This document shows positions 35,674 to 44,728 of a stretch of DNA of 64,000 nucleotides, in pieces. Numbering within the stretch: the first letter of the stretch is position 1; every line of letters starts with the position of its first letter. The notes under the pieces were generated by a model. The model ran no database searches and had not been told where the DNA came from. It was given only the letters and a program-made list of their open reading frames with translations. The position numbers and the translations under genes were made by a program. This DNA is from Oscillospiraceae bacterium Marseille-Q3528 (GTDB lineage Bacteria; Bacillota; Clostridia; Lachnospirales; Lachnospiraceae), in assembly GCA_018223385.1 (NCBI GenBank), contig JAGTTR010000010.1, positions 59,351 through 123,350 on the forward strand. Direction: 5' to 3'.

Positions 35674-37187
35674 TTGTTCTGCTCCTTCATTTTTTCATAA
35701 AACGCTTCTTCTCTTCCGATGTACCCCAGAAGATCGCCTGCCAGCGTCCCGCGCACGCCATTCTCCGCTGCAGATGCCTCGCCTGTCAGGGCATGGAGGC
35801 GCACCGCCGCCGCTGCCCCGTCAAAGGCTGGAGCGCCTTTTGCCAGCAGGGCCGCGATGATGCCCGTCAGCACATCCCCGCTACCGCCGGTGGCCAGGGC
35901 ACTGCTTCCTGCGTTGTTGATCCACGTCTGCCCGTCCGGCGCCGCCGTTACCGTTCTGGCATCCTTCATGACGCACACTGCCTGAAACTTCCGGGCTGCT
36001 TTTCGCGCTGCCCCGGGAATGTCCGCCGTGATCTCTCCCACCGTGGTATGCAGAAGTCTCGCCATTTCTCCAGGATGGGGCGTCAGCACACAGCTGGCCG
36101 CCCGGTCGCCAAGGACGTTCTCCGGGAAACCGGCCAGAAGCGTCAGCGCATCCGCATCCAGCACCAGCGGCCCCTGATAGTGGGCCAGCACCGTCTCCAG
36201 CAGCTGCCGGGAAGAAAGATCTGTGCCGATCCCCGGCCCCAGCACCACGGCGTCCGCCCAGGAAAGGCTTTCCAACAGCCTTGGATAGCCGCTGCTAAGA
36301 AGCTCCCGTTCTTCCACCATGGCCTCCGGCACCAGCGTCTGTAAAATCTGCCGATTACTCTCCTCTGTATAGATCTTCACCAGGCCGCAGCCGGTGTGAT
36401 AAGCCGCTGATGCGGAAAAATAGGCTGCGCCGGACACGCCCTTTCTTCCGGCGATGACCAGCACCTTGCCATAAGTGCCTTTGTTAGAGCGAGTGCGCCG
36501 TTTCAGATATTTCCAAATATCTTCATTTTCTGTCAGGCGCATTTCCGGCAACTCTCCCGCAAAAGAAGCCTCCGTGATGCCGATGTCCGCCACGAGGAGT
36601 TTTCCCGTATTCTGTGTGCCCGGATACAACAGCTGCCCGGCCTTGGCAAAGGCAAAGGCCACCGATGCGTCCGCCTGCACGGCGCAGCCCATGATCCGCC
36701 CCGTATCGGAGTGCACGCCGGAAGCGATATCCACCGCCAGCACCCGAGCCTGCATGGCATTGATAGCCGCCACTGCATCCGCGTAAACACCGCCAACGTC
36801 CCGGGAAAGACCTACGCCAAACAGAGCATCCACCAACGTCGTATAGCCCCGATCCGTCAGATCCTCTGTCATGGGCACGCCGTAAAACTCCAGGATATGC
36901 AGCTGCTGTGCCGCCTGGTCGCTGGCCTTCTCCCGGTTACCCACCACGCAGGCCGTCACATCCACGCCCTCCAGGAAAAGAAGTCTGGCCACCGCCATGC
37001 CGTCTCCGCCGTTGTTGCCCACACCGCACACCACCAGCACTTTATCCAGGCAGAATTGCTCTGTATGCAATGCCTCTACCGTTTTTAATGCTGCACGCTC
37101 CATGAGCACCAGGGACGGAATGCCGATGGTGTTCATCGTATAGGCGTCTGCACGCTTCATTTCCTCTGCGGTTACGATATATTTCAT
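35670..37187 (-). CDS. nnrDE: Bifunctional NAD(P)H-hydrate epimerase/dehydratase
   Basis: 505 residues repairing damaged (hydrated) NADH and NADPH. The N-terminal YjeF_N epimerase domain (about 1-210) has VVCGVGNNGGDGMAVARLL, DALFGVGLSRD and AVDIASGVHSDTG. The C-terminal ADP-dependent dehydratase domain (about 225-495) has NKGTYGKVLVIAGRKGVSGAA, VVLGPGIG, LDADALTLLA, LTPHPGEMARLL and the NNAGSSALATGGSGDVLTGIIAALLA block. Length is that of the normal fused enzyme. It is first in the alr-mazF operon; its 5' leader holds copy 1 of the structured repeat in sense orientation. Confidence 0.94.
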   Translation of the reverse strand: MKYIVTAEEMKRADAYTMNTIGIPSLVLMERAALKTVEALHTEQFCLDKVLVVCGVGNNGGDGMAVARLLFLEGVDVTACVVGNREKASDQAAQQLHILEFYGVPMTEDLTDRGYTTLVDALFGVGLSRDVGGVYADAVAAINAMQARVLAVDIASGVHSDTGRIMGCAVQADASVAFAFAKAGQLLYPGTQNTGKLLVADIGITEASFAGELPEMRLTENEDIWKYLKRRTRSNKGTYGKVLVIAGRKGVSGAAYFSASAAYHTGCGLVKIYTEESNRQILQTLVPEAMVEERELLSSGYPRLLESLSWADAVVLGPGIGTDLSSRQLLETVLAHYQGPLVLDADALTLLAGFPENVLGDRAASCVLTPHPGEMARLLHTTVGEITADIPGAARKAARKFQAVCVMKDARTVTAAPDGQTWINNAGSSALATGGSGDVLTGIIAALLAKGAPAFDGAAAAVRLHALTGEASAAENGVRGTLAGDLLGYIGREEAFYEKMKEQNK

Positions 37188-37264
37188 AAAAGATTACCCC
37201 CATTCATAGGAATCCATATAGCCTCTCCCGTGTGCACGTCGCGATTTTGTAAACTGCATCCACC

Positions 37265-37437
37265 TAAGATACCAGAAGATTGCTCCGTGTTTCACACTCC
37301 CGCAATCTTCGCCCACATTCGCATATCGTGCAGCTTACGCCGCACTTTTATGCTCATATGTGGGGCGGGGCATAAAGTCTTAAAATCACTTTTGTGCAAG
37401 CACATCGTGATTTTAGACTTTTTCCCCTGGTATCTTA
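37265..37437 (-). repeat. Structured dispersed repeat, copy 1
   Basis: 173 bp bounded by a perfect 11-bp inverted repeat (TAAGATACCAG at 37265-37275, CTGGTATCTTA at 37427-37437). Read on the minus strand, it forms an outer stem enclosing three hairpins: B closed by AAAGTCT/AGACTTT with TGTGC-TT-GCACA at the tip; C with GCATA/TATGC flanked by GA/GA and topped by GTGCGGC/GCTGCAC; D with GAAGATTGC/GCAATCTTC. Blocks ATGAGCATAAAAG and CACGATATGCGAAT are identical to copies 2 and 3. A TATATA lies just upstream. It sits between rex and nnrDE, in sense with nnrDE. Confidence 0.8.
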
Positions 37438-37447
37438 TATATAAAAC

Positions 37448-37488
37448 GACGTATCAGATTTCCCCGCCCTGGGTGCTTCTGATACGTC
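37448..37488 (-). terminator. Terminator of rex
   Basis: An 11-bp stem GACGTATCAGA/TCTGATACGTC on the minus strand followed by GTTTTATATA, 15 nt after the rex stop. The T-rich tail runs into copy 1 of the repeat. Confidence 0.8.
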
Positions 37489-37502
37489 TCTTCTTCCTGA
37501 TC

Positions 37503-38153
37503 TTATTGTTCCGATCCTGAACTTTTGATAAACATGCTTGTACGATAAGACAGCTTCATCAGACTTTCCGACAGATGAACATTCTCTACAACGACATTCT
37601 CAATCGTATGTAAATCAATATTGGCAAAATTCCAGATTCCTTTGATACCATACGTAACGAGCAGCTTCGCCATATCCTCTGCTTTGGACTTGGGAACCGT
37701 CAGCGCCGCGATCTCAATCTTATTGTCCCGGATAAATGCCTCCACCTCATCGATCATGCGGATCTCGATGCCTCTGACCGTATTGCCAATCAGACGCGGG
37801 TTCACATCAAAAATACCCTTGATCATCAGACCCTTCTTTTCAAACTCCACATAGTTAGCCAGAGCCTGTCCCAGATTACCGGCTCCTACGATGATGATAT
37901 TGTGTTCCCGGTCAAGACCGAGGATCTTACCGATCTCCTCAAAGAGATACTGCACATTATACCCGTATCCCTGCTGCCCAAAACCGCCGAAATTATTCAA
38001 ATCCTGTCGAATCTGAGATGCGGTCACCTGCATGCGCTTGCTCAGCTCATTGGATGATATTCGTTCTGTCCCTTCTTCCAGTAAATCCTGAAGATAACGA
38101 TAATATCTGGGCAAACGTGCGATCACTGCTTTGGATATTTCTTTTGATTCCAC
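37503..38153 (-). CDS. rex: Redox-sensing transcriptional repressor Rex
   Basis: 216 residues. Rex binds operator DNA when NAD+ is high and leaves it when NADH builds up, controlling fermentation and electron-transfer genes. A winged helix (about 1-78, ISKAVIARLPRYYRYLQDLLEEG and SSNELSKRMQVTASQIRQDLNNFGGFGQQGYGY) is followed by a Rossmann fold (IIIVGAGNLGQALANY) and a C-terminal domain-swapped helix. The start is a GTG at 38153, eight bases after AAGGAGG. Single gene with a consensus promoter; it is flanked by two oppositely oriented copies of the repeat. Confidence 0.96.
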   Translation of the reverse strand: MESKEISKAVIARLPRYYRYLQDLLEEGTERISSNELSKRMQVTASQIRQDLNNFGGFGQQGYGYNVQYLFEEIGKILGLDREHNIIIVGAGNLGQALANYVEFEKKGLMIKGIFDVNPRLIGNTVRGIEIRMIDEVEAFIRDNKIEIAALTVPKSKAEDMAKLLVTYGIKGIWNFANIDLHTIENVVVENVHLSESLMKLSYRTSMFIKSSGSEQ

Positions 38154-38184
38154 AGATTCGGCCTCCTTATACAATGCTGGTATT

Positions 38185-38213
38185 ATTATAACGAAATGTT
38201 AATTTAATGTCAA
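38185..38213 (-). promoter_or_regulatory. Promoter of rex
   Basis: A perfect TTGACA, 17-base spacer and TATAAT on the minus strand, about 30 nt upstream of the rex GTG. The spacer contains the palindrome TTAAATTAA, possibly a weak Rex site. Confidence 0.8.
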
Positions 38214-38221
38214 ATATTCTG

Positions 38222-38249
38222 TTGTTTTTTCTTTGTATTTCGTTATAAT
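38222..38249 (+). promoter_or_regulatory. Promoter in front of repeat copy 2 and the ABC-F gene
   Basis: TTGTTT (38222-38227), a 16-base spacer and perfect TATAAT (38244-38249). The expected start of transcription falls at the first bases of repeat copy 2, so the repeat would be the 5' leader of the ABC-F mRNA. Confidence 0.6.
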
Positions 38250-38250
38250 A

Positions 38251-38422
38251 ATGATACCAGGGTCTAAAGGTCTAAATCCACATGAGCTTGCTCATCGGTG
38301 AATGAAAGACCTTGAGCCCCGCCCCAATATGAGCATAAAAGTGGGATGCTCATCCCACGATATGCGAATATGGGGCCCAGAATTGTGAAAGTGCAACGCA
38401 CGAAACAATTCGCGGGTATCAT
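38251..38422 (+). repeat. Structured dispersed repeat, copy 2
   Basis: 172 bp bounded by ATGATACC (38251-38258) and GGTATCAT (38415-38422). Hairpin B: AAGGTCT 38267-38273 with AGACCTT 38307-38313, tip ATGAGC-TT-GCTCAT at 38282-38295. Hairpin C: GCCCC 38321-38325 with GGGGC 38372-38376, ATAT with ATAT, a GA/GA internal pair (38331-38332, 38366-38367), GCATA with TATGC, and GTGGGAT 38341-38347 with ATCCCAC 38352-38358. Hairpin D: GAATTGT 38380-38386 with ACAATTC 38405-38411, inner GTGC with GCAC. It ends 40 nt before the ABC-F start and is in sense with it. Confidence 0.82.
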
Positions 38423-38461
38423 ATGTTATCTAGTGCCATCTATCGCACCACGGAGGTTTTT

Positions 38462-40393
38462 ATGATTTTATCCTGTCAGAATATATGCAAATCCTTTTCC
38501 GGCAAGGACGTTTTATGCGACGTTTCCTTCCATATTGAAGATAAAGAAAAAGCTGCCATCGTCGGCATCAACGGCGCGGGCAAGACCACCCTGCTGAAAA
38601 TCATCTTAAAAGAGCTGTCTGCCGACAGCGGCGAGGTCATCCTCTCCCGGGGCAGAACCATCGGCTATCTGGCCCAGCATCAGGCGGTGCTGGAGACCAA
38701 CAGCATTTACGACGAGCTCATGTCTGTGAAGCAGGACGTGCTGGATCTGGAGACGGCCATCCGCGCCACCGAGCAGCAGATGAAGGACGCTTCCGGGGAA
38801 CGGCTGGAACAGCTGATGAACCGCTATTCCTCGCTGTCCCACGAATATGAACAGAAGAACGGTTACGCCTGCCGCAGCGAGGTCACCGGCGTGCTGAAAG
38901 GTCTGGGATTTGAGGAAGCAGACTTCCACCGGCCCGCAGCCGAGTTATCCGGCGGCCAGAAGACCCGGGTGGCACTGGGCAAGCTTCTGTTATCCCGCCC
39001 GGACATCCTCATCCTGGACGAGCCCACCAACCATCTGGACATGGACTCCATCGCCTGGCTGGAAACGTACCTGACCAACTATGACGGCGCCGTTCTCATC
39101 GTGGCCCACGACCGGTATTTCCTTGACCGGGTGGTGACAAAGATCATCGAGATTGAAAACGGACACGCCATGATGTTCCAGGGCAATTACACCGCTTACG
39201 CCCAGAAAAAGGCCATGATCCGGGACGCCCAGATGAAGGCTTACTTAAACCAGCAGCGGGAGATCCGCCATCAGGAGGCGGTCATCGAGAAGCTGCGCTC
39301 CTTCAACCGGGAAAAATCCATCAAACGGGCGGAAAGCCGGGAAAAAATGCTGGACAAGATCGAAGTGCTGGATCGCCCCACAGAGGTCAACGACCAGATG
39401 CACCTGACACTGGAGCCGGAGCGCATCAGCGGCAACGACGTGCTCACCGTGGAAAATCTGTCCAAACCCTACCCGCCCCTGACCCTTTTTTCTCATCTGG
39501 ATTTCCAGATCAAGCGGGGAGAAAAGGTTGCCATCATCGGCAATAACGGCACGGGCAAGACCACGATCCTGAAGATTTTAAACGGCCTTGTCTCCCCGGA
39601 TACCGGTACCGTCCGGCTGGGCTCCAACGTGGAGATCGCCTACTACGACCAGGAGCACCATGTATTACATATGGAAAAAACACTGTTCGAGGAAATTTCC
39701 GACGCTTACCCGAACATGGACAACACCCGCATCCGCAACGTGCTGGCAGCATTTCTGTTCACCGGGGATGATGTGTTCAAGCGGATCAAAGACTTGAGCG
39801 GCGGCGAACGGGGTCGTGTTTCCCTGGCAAAGCTCATGCTCTCCGAAGCCAATTTTCTCATTTTGGACGAGCCCACCAACCATCTGGACATCACCTCCAA
39901 GGAAATCCTGGAATCGGCGCTGAACAGCTACACCGGCACCGTCCTGTACGTGTCCCACGACCGGTATTTTATCAACAAGACGGCCACCCGCATTCTGGAG
40001 CTCACCGGCCAGACGCTGATCAACTACATTGGCAACTATGACTATTATCTGGAGAAAAAAGAGGAGCTGACCCGCATTCATCTGGGGGACAGCCAGACCG
40101 CTGCCACCGCCGCTGTTTCTACCGCGGACACGGAAGCCAAGCTGGACTGGAAACAGCAAAAGGAAGAACAGGCCCGCCTGCGGAAAATCCAGAATGACCT
40201 GAAAAAGACAGAAACCGAGATTGAACGGCTGGAAAGCCGGGAGGCGGAGATTGACGAGCTCATGACCCAGGAAAGCGTATTCACCAACGTGGCGGAATGC
40301 ATCAAGCTCAACAAAGAAAAGGAAGAAATTGCAGAACAGCTGCTCTCTCTCATGGAACAATGGGAGGAATTGAGCGAGCAGGCCGCACAGTAA
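38462..40393 (+). CDS. ABC-F family ATPase
   Basis: 643 residues with two ABC ATPase domains and no membrane segment, hence ABC-F: ribosome-binding factors that act on stalled translation or protect from antibiotics. First domain: Walker A GINGAGKTT, signature LSGGQKTRVALGK, Walker B LILDEPTNHLD. Second: GNNGTGKTT, LSGGERGRVSLAK, LILDEPTNHLD. The P-site tRNA interaction linker between them is rich in charged residues (about 240-320), and the C-terminus (about 545-640) is a coiled coil of the YdiF/Uup kind. Start ATG 38462 is five bases after GGAGG. Its leader contains structured repeat copy 2. Confidence 0.93.
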   Translation: MILSCQNICKSFSGKDVLCDVSFHIEDKEKAAIVGINGAGKTTLLKIILKELSADSGEVILSRGRTIGYLAQHQAVLETNSIYDELMSVKQDVLDLETAIRATEQQMKDASGERLEQLMNRYSSLSHEYEQKNGYACRSEVTGVLKGLGFEEADFHRPAAELSGGQKTRVALGKLLLSRPDILILDEPTNHLDMDSIAWLETYLTNYDGAVLIVAHDRYFLDRVVTKIIEIENGHAMMFQGNYTAYAQKKAMIRDAQMKAYLNQQREIRHQEAVIEKLRSFNREKSIKRAESREKMLDKIEVLDRPTEVNDQMHLTLEPERISGNDVLTVENLSKPYPPLTLFSHLDFQIKRGEKVAIIGNNGTGKTTILKILNGLVSPDTGTVRLGSNVEIAYYDQEHHVLHMEKTLFEEISDAYPNMDNTRIRNVLAAFLFTGDDVFKRIKDLSGGERGRVSLAKLMLSEANFLILDEPTNHLDITSKEILESALNSYTGTVLYVSHDRYFINKTATRILELTGQTLINYIGNYDYYLEKKEELTRIHLGDSQTAATAAVSTADTEAKLDWKQQKEEQARLRKIQNDLKKTETEIERLESREAEIDELMTQESVFTNVAECIKLNKEKEEIAEQLLSLMEQWEELSEQAAQ

Positions 40394-40405
40394 AAATAAA
40401 GAAAT

Positions 40406-40446
40406 AACGACCATACAAGAGTCATATTGTTCTTGTGTGGTCGTTT
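40406..40446. terminator. Bidirectional terminator between ABC-F and ZIP genes
   Basis: A strong stem AACGACCA-ACAAGA/TCTTGT-TGGTCGTT followed by a T-run on the plus strand and A/T-rich sequence on the other, between two convergent genes. Confidence 0.85.
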
Positions 40447-40456
40447 TCTTATTATC

Positions 40457-41233
40457 TTATCCCAGTGCCACGTCCAGCACCATCATCACAGAAAATCCCA
40501 CGGCAAAGAAAACCGTTCCGATATCGGAATGCACGCCCTCGGACATTTCCGGGATCAGCTCTTCCACCACCACATACAGCATGGCGCCTGCCGCGAAGCT
40601 CAACAGATACGGCAGTGCCGGAACGATAAGTCCTGCAGCCAGAATGGTCAGCACCGCGCCGATGGGCTCCACAATGCCGGAAAGGACACCGCCCAGGAAC
40701 GCCCGTCCCTTGCTCATCCCCTCCGCCCGCAGCGGCATGGAAATGATGGCGCCCTCCGGGAAGTTCTGGATGGCGATGCCCAGCGACAAGGCCAGTGCCC
40801 CGGCAGCGGTGATCTGGGCGCTGCCGGACCGATACCCGGCATATACCACACCCACGGCCATGCCCTCGGGAATGTTGTGCAGCGTCACGGCCAGCACCAT
40901 CATGGTTGTCCGCTCCAGCTGGCTTTTCGGCCCCTCGGCCTGTGTGCTGTTCTGGTGCAGATGGGGGATGATGTGATCCAGCAGCAGCAAAAACAGAATG
41001 CCGATCCAGAAGCCCACCGCCGCCGGAACGAAGGCCCATTTTCCCATCCCGGCCGACTGCTCCATGGCCGGGATCAGAAGGCTCCACACCGAAGCTGCCA
41101 CCATGACCCCGGCGGCAAACCCGGTCAGGGCCCGCTGTACCCGGTCACTTAAGGCTTTTTTCATAAAGAATACGCAAGCTGCGCCCAGCGCTGTGCCCAG
41201 AAAGGGAATGGCAATTCCATAAAAGATTTCCAT
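40457..41233 (-). CDS. ZIP family metal transporter
   Basis: 258 residues with eight predicted membrane helices. The two metal-binding helices carry LHNIPEGMAVGV (about 138-149) and IQNFPEGAIISMPL (about 175-188), the ZIP hallmarks. A short His-containing loop (HIIPHLHQNSTQAEG, about 87-101) is typical of the ZupT/GufA type. Likely substrates are zinc, iron or manganese. It is a single gene converging with the ABC-F gene. Confidence 0.93.
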   Translation of the reverse strand: MEIFYGIAIPFLGTALGAACVFFMKKALSDRVQRALTGFAAGVMVAASVWSLLIPAMEQSAGMGKWAFVPAAVGFWIGILFLLLLDHIIPHLHQNSTQAEGPKSQLERTTMMVLAVTLHNIPEGMAVGVVYAGYRSGSAQITAAGALALSLGIAIQNFPEGAIISMPLRAEGMSKGRAFLGGVLSGIVEPIGAVLTILAAGLIVPALPYLLSFAAGAMLYVVVEELIPEMSEGVHSDIGTVFFAVGFSVMMVLDVALG

Positions 41234-41261
41234 GCAGTGATCTCCTACTGATCAAAATATT

Positions 41262-42470
41262 TTAGTTCATCGCATCATAGGTTGCCCGGATTGCCTTGAT
41301 AAAATCCGCGCTGTTTAAAACTTTCACATCAGGAAGCGTGGTGATCAGTGCCAGATCCTTGGTCATCTTGCCGTCCTCAATGGTCTGGATCGTTGCCTTT
41401 TCCAGCTTATCGGCAAAATCCATCAGCGCCTGGTTGCCGTCCAGCTCGCCGCGCTTGCGAAGCGCCCCTGTCCAGGCAAAGATCGTTGCCACCGAGTTGG
41501 TGGATGTCTCTTCCCCTTTCAGGTGCTTGTAGTAATGGCGCTGCACGGTACCGTGGGCCGCCTCATACTCATAATACCCTTCCGGAGATACAAGCACAGA
41601 GGTCATCATGGCCAGAGAACCAAAAGCAGTAGCCACCATGTCGCTCATCACATCGCCGTCATAGTTTTTGCAGGCCCAGATATAGCCGCCCTCGGAGCGG
41701 ATCACCCGTGCCACCGCATCGTCGATCAGCGTGTAAAAATATTCGATACCGGCTGCCTTGAATTTTTCATCATACTCCGCATCGTAAATCTCCTGGAAAA
41801 TATCCTTGAAGGTGTGGTCGTATTTCTTGGAAATGGTATCCTTCGTTGCAAACCACAGATCCTGCTTCGTATCCAGTGCAAAATTGAAACAGCTTCTGGC
41901 AAAGCTTTCGATGGAGGCATTCACATTGTGCATACCCTGGATGATGCCCGGGCCGTCAAATTCATGGATGGTCTCCCGCATTTCTGTCCCGTCAGCCGCA
42001 GTAAATACCAGCTCCGCCTTTCCGGCGCCCGGCACCTTCATCTCCGTTGCCTTGTACACATCGCCGTACGCATGACGGGCAATGGTGATGGGCTTCTTCC
42101 AGGTGCGCACCGTGGGCTCAATGCCTTTCACCACGATAGGTGCACGAAAAACAGTGCCGTCCAGAATGGCGCGGATCGTTCCATTGGGGCTCTTCCACAT
42201 TTCCTTCAGATTATATTCTGTCATACGGGCAGCGTTGGGGGTGATGGTGGCACATTTAACCGCAACACCGTATTTTTTCGTTGCCAGCGCGGAATCCACC
42301 GTCACCTGATCGTCGGTCTCATTGCGGTGCTCCAGACCCAGATCATAATACTCTGTTTTCAGATCAATATAAGGCAGCAGCAGCTCGTCCTTGATGATTT
42401 TCCACAGGACACGGGTCATCTCATCTCCGTCCATTTCCACAAGCGGGGTGGTCATTGTAATCTTGTCCAT
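41262..42470 (-). CDS. icd: NADP-dependent isocitrate dehydrogenase
   Basis: 402 residues of the eukaryote-like dimeric NADP-IDH type. It begins [22 protein letters not shown], with the substrate-binding KSPNGTIR motif (about 94-101) and [13 protein letters not shown]. The metal ligands lie in [22 protein letters not shown], and [35 protein letters not shown] closes the active site. It converts isocitrate to 2-oxoglutarate for glutamate synthesis. Start ATG 42470 follows GGAGGATTT. It is last in the operon with GntR and Re-citrate synthase, 20 nt after GntR. Confidence 0.95.
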   Translation of the reverse strand: MDKITMTTPLVEMDGDEMTRVLWKIIKDELLLPYIDLKTEYYDLGLEHRNETDDQVTVDSALATKKYGVAVKCATITPNAARMTEYNLKEMWKSPNGTIRAILDGTVFRAPIVVKGIEPTVRTWKKPITIARHAYGDVYKATEMKVPGAGKAELVFTAADGTEMRETIHEFDGPGIIQGMHNVNASIESFARSCFNFALDTKQDLWFATKDTISKKYDHTFKDIFQEIYDAEYDEKFKAAGIEYFYTLIDDAVARVIRSEGGYIWACKNYDGDVMSDMVATAFGSLAMMTSVLVSPEGYYEYEAAHGTVQRHYYKHLKGEETSTNSVATIFAWTGALRKRGELDGNQALMDFADKLEKATIQTIEDGKMTKDLALITTLPDVKVLNSADFIKAIRATYDAMN

Positions 42471-42489
42471 AAAAGCAAATCCTCCTGTT

Positions 42490-43161
42490 TTATTTAATGC
42501 CTTTTTGCTGGATATTATGTATCGTGTTGATAATGTGCTCTTTCGCCAGCTGTTCTGCCAGATCCGGGTCGTGGGCCTCGATGGCCTCCAGAATCCGCCG
42601 GTGCTCATGGGTAGAAGCCCCTGCCCGCACATTGGTGGACACGGAACGCTTTCTGGCCCGCTGGACATAATGGTGATAGTCTGATAACAGATGGTGCAGC
42701 TGTTTGCTACCGGAAGCCTCATACATCAGCTCATGGAACTTGCTGTCCATCTCGAATACTTTTTCAAAATTGCCGTGGGCGGCATGGAACTCCGCCAGCA
42801 TCAGTACCTCCTGCAGGTCTGCCAGCTGTTCCTCTGTGATCTTCTCCGCCGCAAGTCTTGCGCTTAACCCCTCCAGCCGGGAACGGATCATATAGATATC
42901 CTGGATATCTTCCTGGGAAATGCCCTTCACATAGGCGCCCTTGTTGGGGATGATATACACCAGATCTTCCAGCTCCAGCTGCCGCAGCGCTTCCCGTACC
43001 GGAGTTCTGCTAACACCCAGGGATTTGCCGATGGCAATCTCCCGCAATTCCTCATCCGGCTCATACCGGCCGTTCAGAATATCCTCCCGGATCCGATGAT
43101 ATACTCTGCCTCTCAGGGTAAAACTGTCCGGGCTCTCCTCCGGCATGGTGTACGCACTCAC
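42490..43161 (-). CDS. GntR/FadR-type transcriptional regulator
   Basis: 223 residues: winged helix (about 12-80, [58 protein letters not shown]) and an FCD ligand domain (about 90-215) with the metal-binding His/Asp pattern ([46 protein letters not shown]). FCD proteins often sense carboxylic acids, so citrate or 2-oxoglutarate would be a sensible ligand, though unproven. The GTG start overlaps the stop of the citrate synthase by 4 nt. A palindromic operator at 44596-44617 in the operon promoter is its likely target. Confidence 0.9.
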   Translation of the reverse strand: MSAYTMPEESPDSFTLRGRVYHRIREDILNGRYEPDEELREIAIGKSLGVSRTPVREALRQLELEDLVYIIPNKGAYVKGISQEDIQDIYMIRSRLEGLSARLAAEKITEEQLADLQEVLMLAEFHAAHGNFEKVFEMDSKFHELMYEASGSKQLHHLLSDYHHYVQRARKRSVSTNVRAGASTHEHRRILEAIEAHDPDLAEQLAKEHIINTIHNIQQKGIK

Positions 43162-44576
43162 TCTGTCTGTTCTCCTTCCACGATGGTCACGCCCAGTTCC
43201 TGACAGACCCGATCGATGACAACCTCCAGCTCCTCATCGGTAATGGCAGTCACACGGCCGCCCTCATACTCGGCGTCCACCCATTCTTTTACTTTTGCCA
43301 CCAGCGGAGACGTCTTACTTACCTGCCGATCGCCTTTCAGATGATAATAGGTGTTCATCCAGTGGGCAATGCCTGCCAGACCGGAAGTATTGGACACAGC
43401 CACCAGTACCGGCCGGTTCAGGAACTTTTCTGTATCAAAAATGTTATAAATTTCCTCGTTTTTCAAAAGACCATCCGCATGAATGCCCGCCCGGGTCACG
43501 TTAAAGTTCTTGCCCACAAACGGCGTCCGTGGCGGCAGGGTGTAGCCAATCTCTTTTTCGTAATACTCTGCCATCTCGGTGATCACCCGCGTATCCATGC
43601 CATCCAGGGTGCCGCGCAGCTGGGCATACTCAAACACCATGGCCTCCAGCGGGGTATTGCCGGTACGCTCGCCGATGCCGAACAGGGAACAGTTGACACC
43701 GCTGGCGCCGTACAGCCATGCGGTGGTGGAGTTGGAAACCGCCTTGTAAAAATCATTGTGGCCGTGCCACTCGATCCACTCGGAAGGCACACCGGCATGG
43801 GTCGTCAGGCCGTAAATAATGCCCTGGACAGAACGGGGGATCACAGCACCCGGATAATTGACGCCGTATCCCATGGTGTCACAGGCACGTACCTTGATGG
43901 GCATGTTATACTCCCGGCTCAGTTTCATCAGTTCACAGCAGAACGGAATCACATAGCCGTAAATATCCGAACGGGTGATATCCTCCAGATGGCACCGGGG
44001 AATGATACCCGTCTCCAGGCAGTCACGGATGACGCTTAAGTAGCTCTCCATGGCCTGTTTTCTCGTCATTTTCATCTTATAGAAAATATGGTAGTCAGAA
44101 CAGCTGACCAGCACGCCGGTCTCCTTCAGTCCCAGGTCACGGACCAGTTCGAAATCCTTCTTGCTGGCCCGGATCCAGCTGGTGATCTCCGGGAACTGGT
44201 ATCCCCGCTCCATACATTTATAAACCGCATCCCGGTCCTTCTTGCTGTATAAGAAAAATTCGCACTGGCGGATCTTGCCATTGGGGCCGCCCAGGCGGTG
44301 CATGTAATCATAAAGAGTCACGATCTGCTCCGTGGAATACGGGGCTCTGGACTGCTGTCCGTCGCGGAAGGTCGTATCCGTGATCCATATCTCCTCCGGC
44401 ATATTGTGGGGCACAATACGGTCATTGAATGCAATCTTCGGGACTTCCTCATAAGGAAACAGGTTGCGGAACACGTTCGGTGTCGGCACGTCTGCCAGAT
44501 AATACATATGCTCTTCGAGTTCCAGTAAATTCGTCTTTTTGTTAAGCTTCACAGGTCTGTTTTCCACTGCAGCCAC
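43158..44576 (-). CDS. Re-citrate synthase (homocitrate/isopropylmalate synthase family)
   Basis: A 472-residue HMGL-like TIM barrel enzyme. WITDTTFRDGQQSRAPYSTEQIVTLYDYMHRLG holds the metal-binding Asp and catalytic Arg, EWHGHNDFYKAVSNSTTAWLYGA the His-x-His metal ligands, and NCSLFGIGERTGNTPLEAMV the Cys/Gly loop. Length, the unusual N-terminal YLADVPTPNVFRNLFPYEEVPKIAF and the direct linkage to icd match the Re-citrate synthases described from Clostridium kluyveri, which make citrate from acetyl-CoA and oxaloacetate in clostridia lacking the Si type. Isopropylmalate synthase is the main alternative, but no leu genes are near and the ACT-like leucine domain is missing. Confidence 0.85.
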   Translation of the reverse strand: MAAVENRPVKLNKKTNLLELEEHMYYLADVPTPNVFRNLFPYEEVPKIAFNDRIVPHNMPEEIWITDTTFRDGQQSRAPYSTEQIVTLYDYMHRLGGPNGKIRQCEFFLYSKKDRDAVYKCMERGYQFPEITSWIRASKKDFELVRDLGLKETGVLVSCSDYHIFYKMKMTRKQAMESYLSVIRDCLETGIIPRCHLEDITRSDIYGYVIPFCCELMKLSREYNMPIKVRACDTMGYGVNYPGAVIPRSVQGIIYGLTTHAGVPSEWIEWHGHNDFYKAVSNSTTAWLYGASGVNCSLFGIGERTGNTPLEAMVFEYAQLRGTLDGMDTRVITEMAEYYEKEIGYTLPPRTPFVGKNFNVTRAGIHADGLLKNEEIYNIFDTEKFLNRPVLVAVSNTSGLAGIAHWMNTYYHLKGDRQVSKTSPLVAKVKEWVDAEYEGGRVTAITDEELEVVIDRVCQELGVTIVEGEQTE

Positions 44577-44595
44577 TCCTTTGTATCTTAGATGT

Positions 44596-44617
44596 GTATA
44601 ATTGTATACAATTATAC
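44596..44617 (-). promoter_or_regulatory. Palindromic operator of the citrate operon
   Basis: A perfect 22-bp palindrome with centre TTGTATACAA, matching the GT-N-AC layout of FadR-type GntR sites. It covers the -10 box of the promoter in front of the Re-citrate synthase. Confidence 0.7.
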
Positions 44618-44629
44618 GTTATCCGTCAA
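44601..44629 (-). promoter_or_regulatory. Promoter of the citrate synthase-gntR-icd operon
   Basis: On the minus strand TTGACG (44624-44629), a 17-base spacer and TACAAT (44601-44606), 25 nt before the start codon. The -10 box is inside the palindrome, so GntR binding should block it. Confidence 0.65.
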
Positions 44630-44689
44630 TACTAAATTTTTATAGCAACATAAAATTATTCCACGCGAATATACGAACGCACTGTACTC

Positions 44690-44728
44690 AAAAAATGCAG
44701 CTGATGGATCATCTCCACCGGCTGCATT
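44690..44728 (-). terminator. Terminator of the DUF1653 gene
   Basis: On the minus strand AATGCAGC/GCTGCATT with an inner GGTGGA/TCCAtC stem followed by six T. The left arm is made by the last codons of the gene, and the stop codon is in the loop side. Confidence 0.8.
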
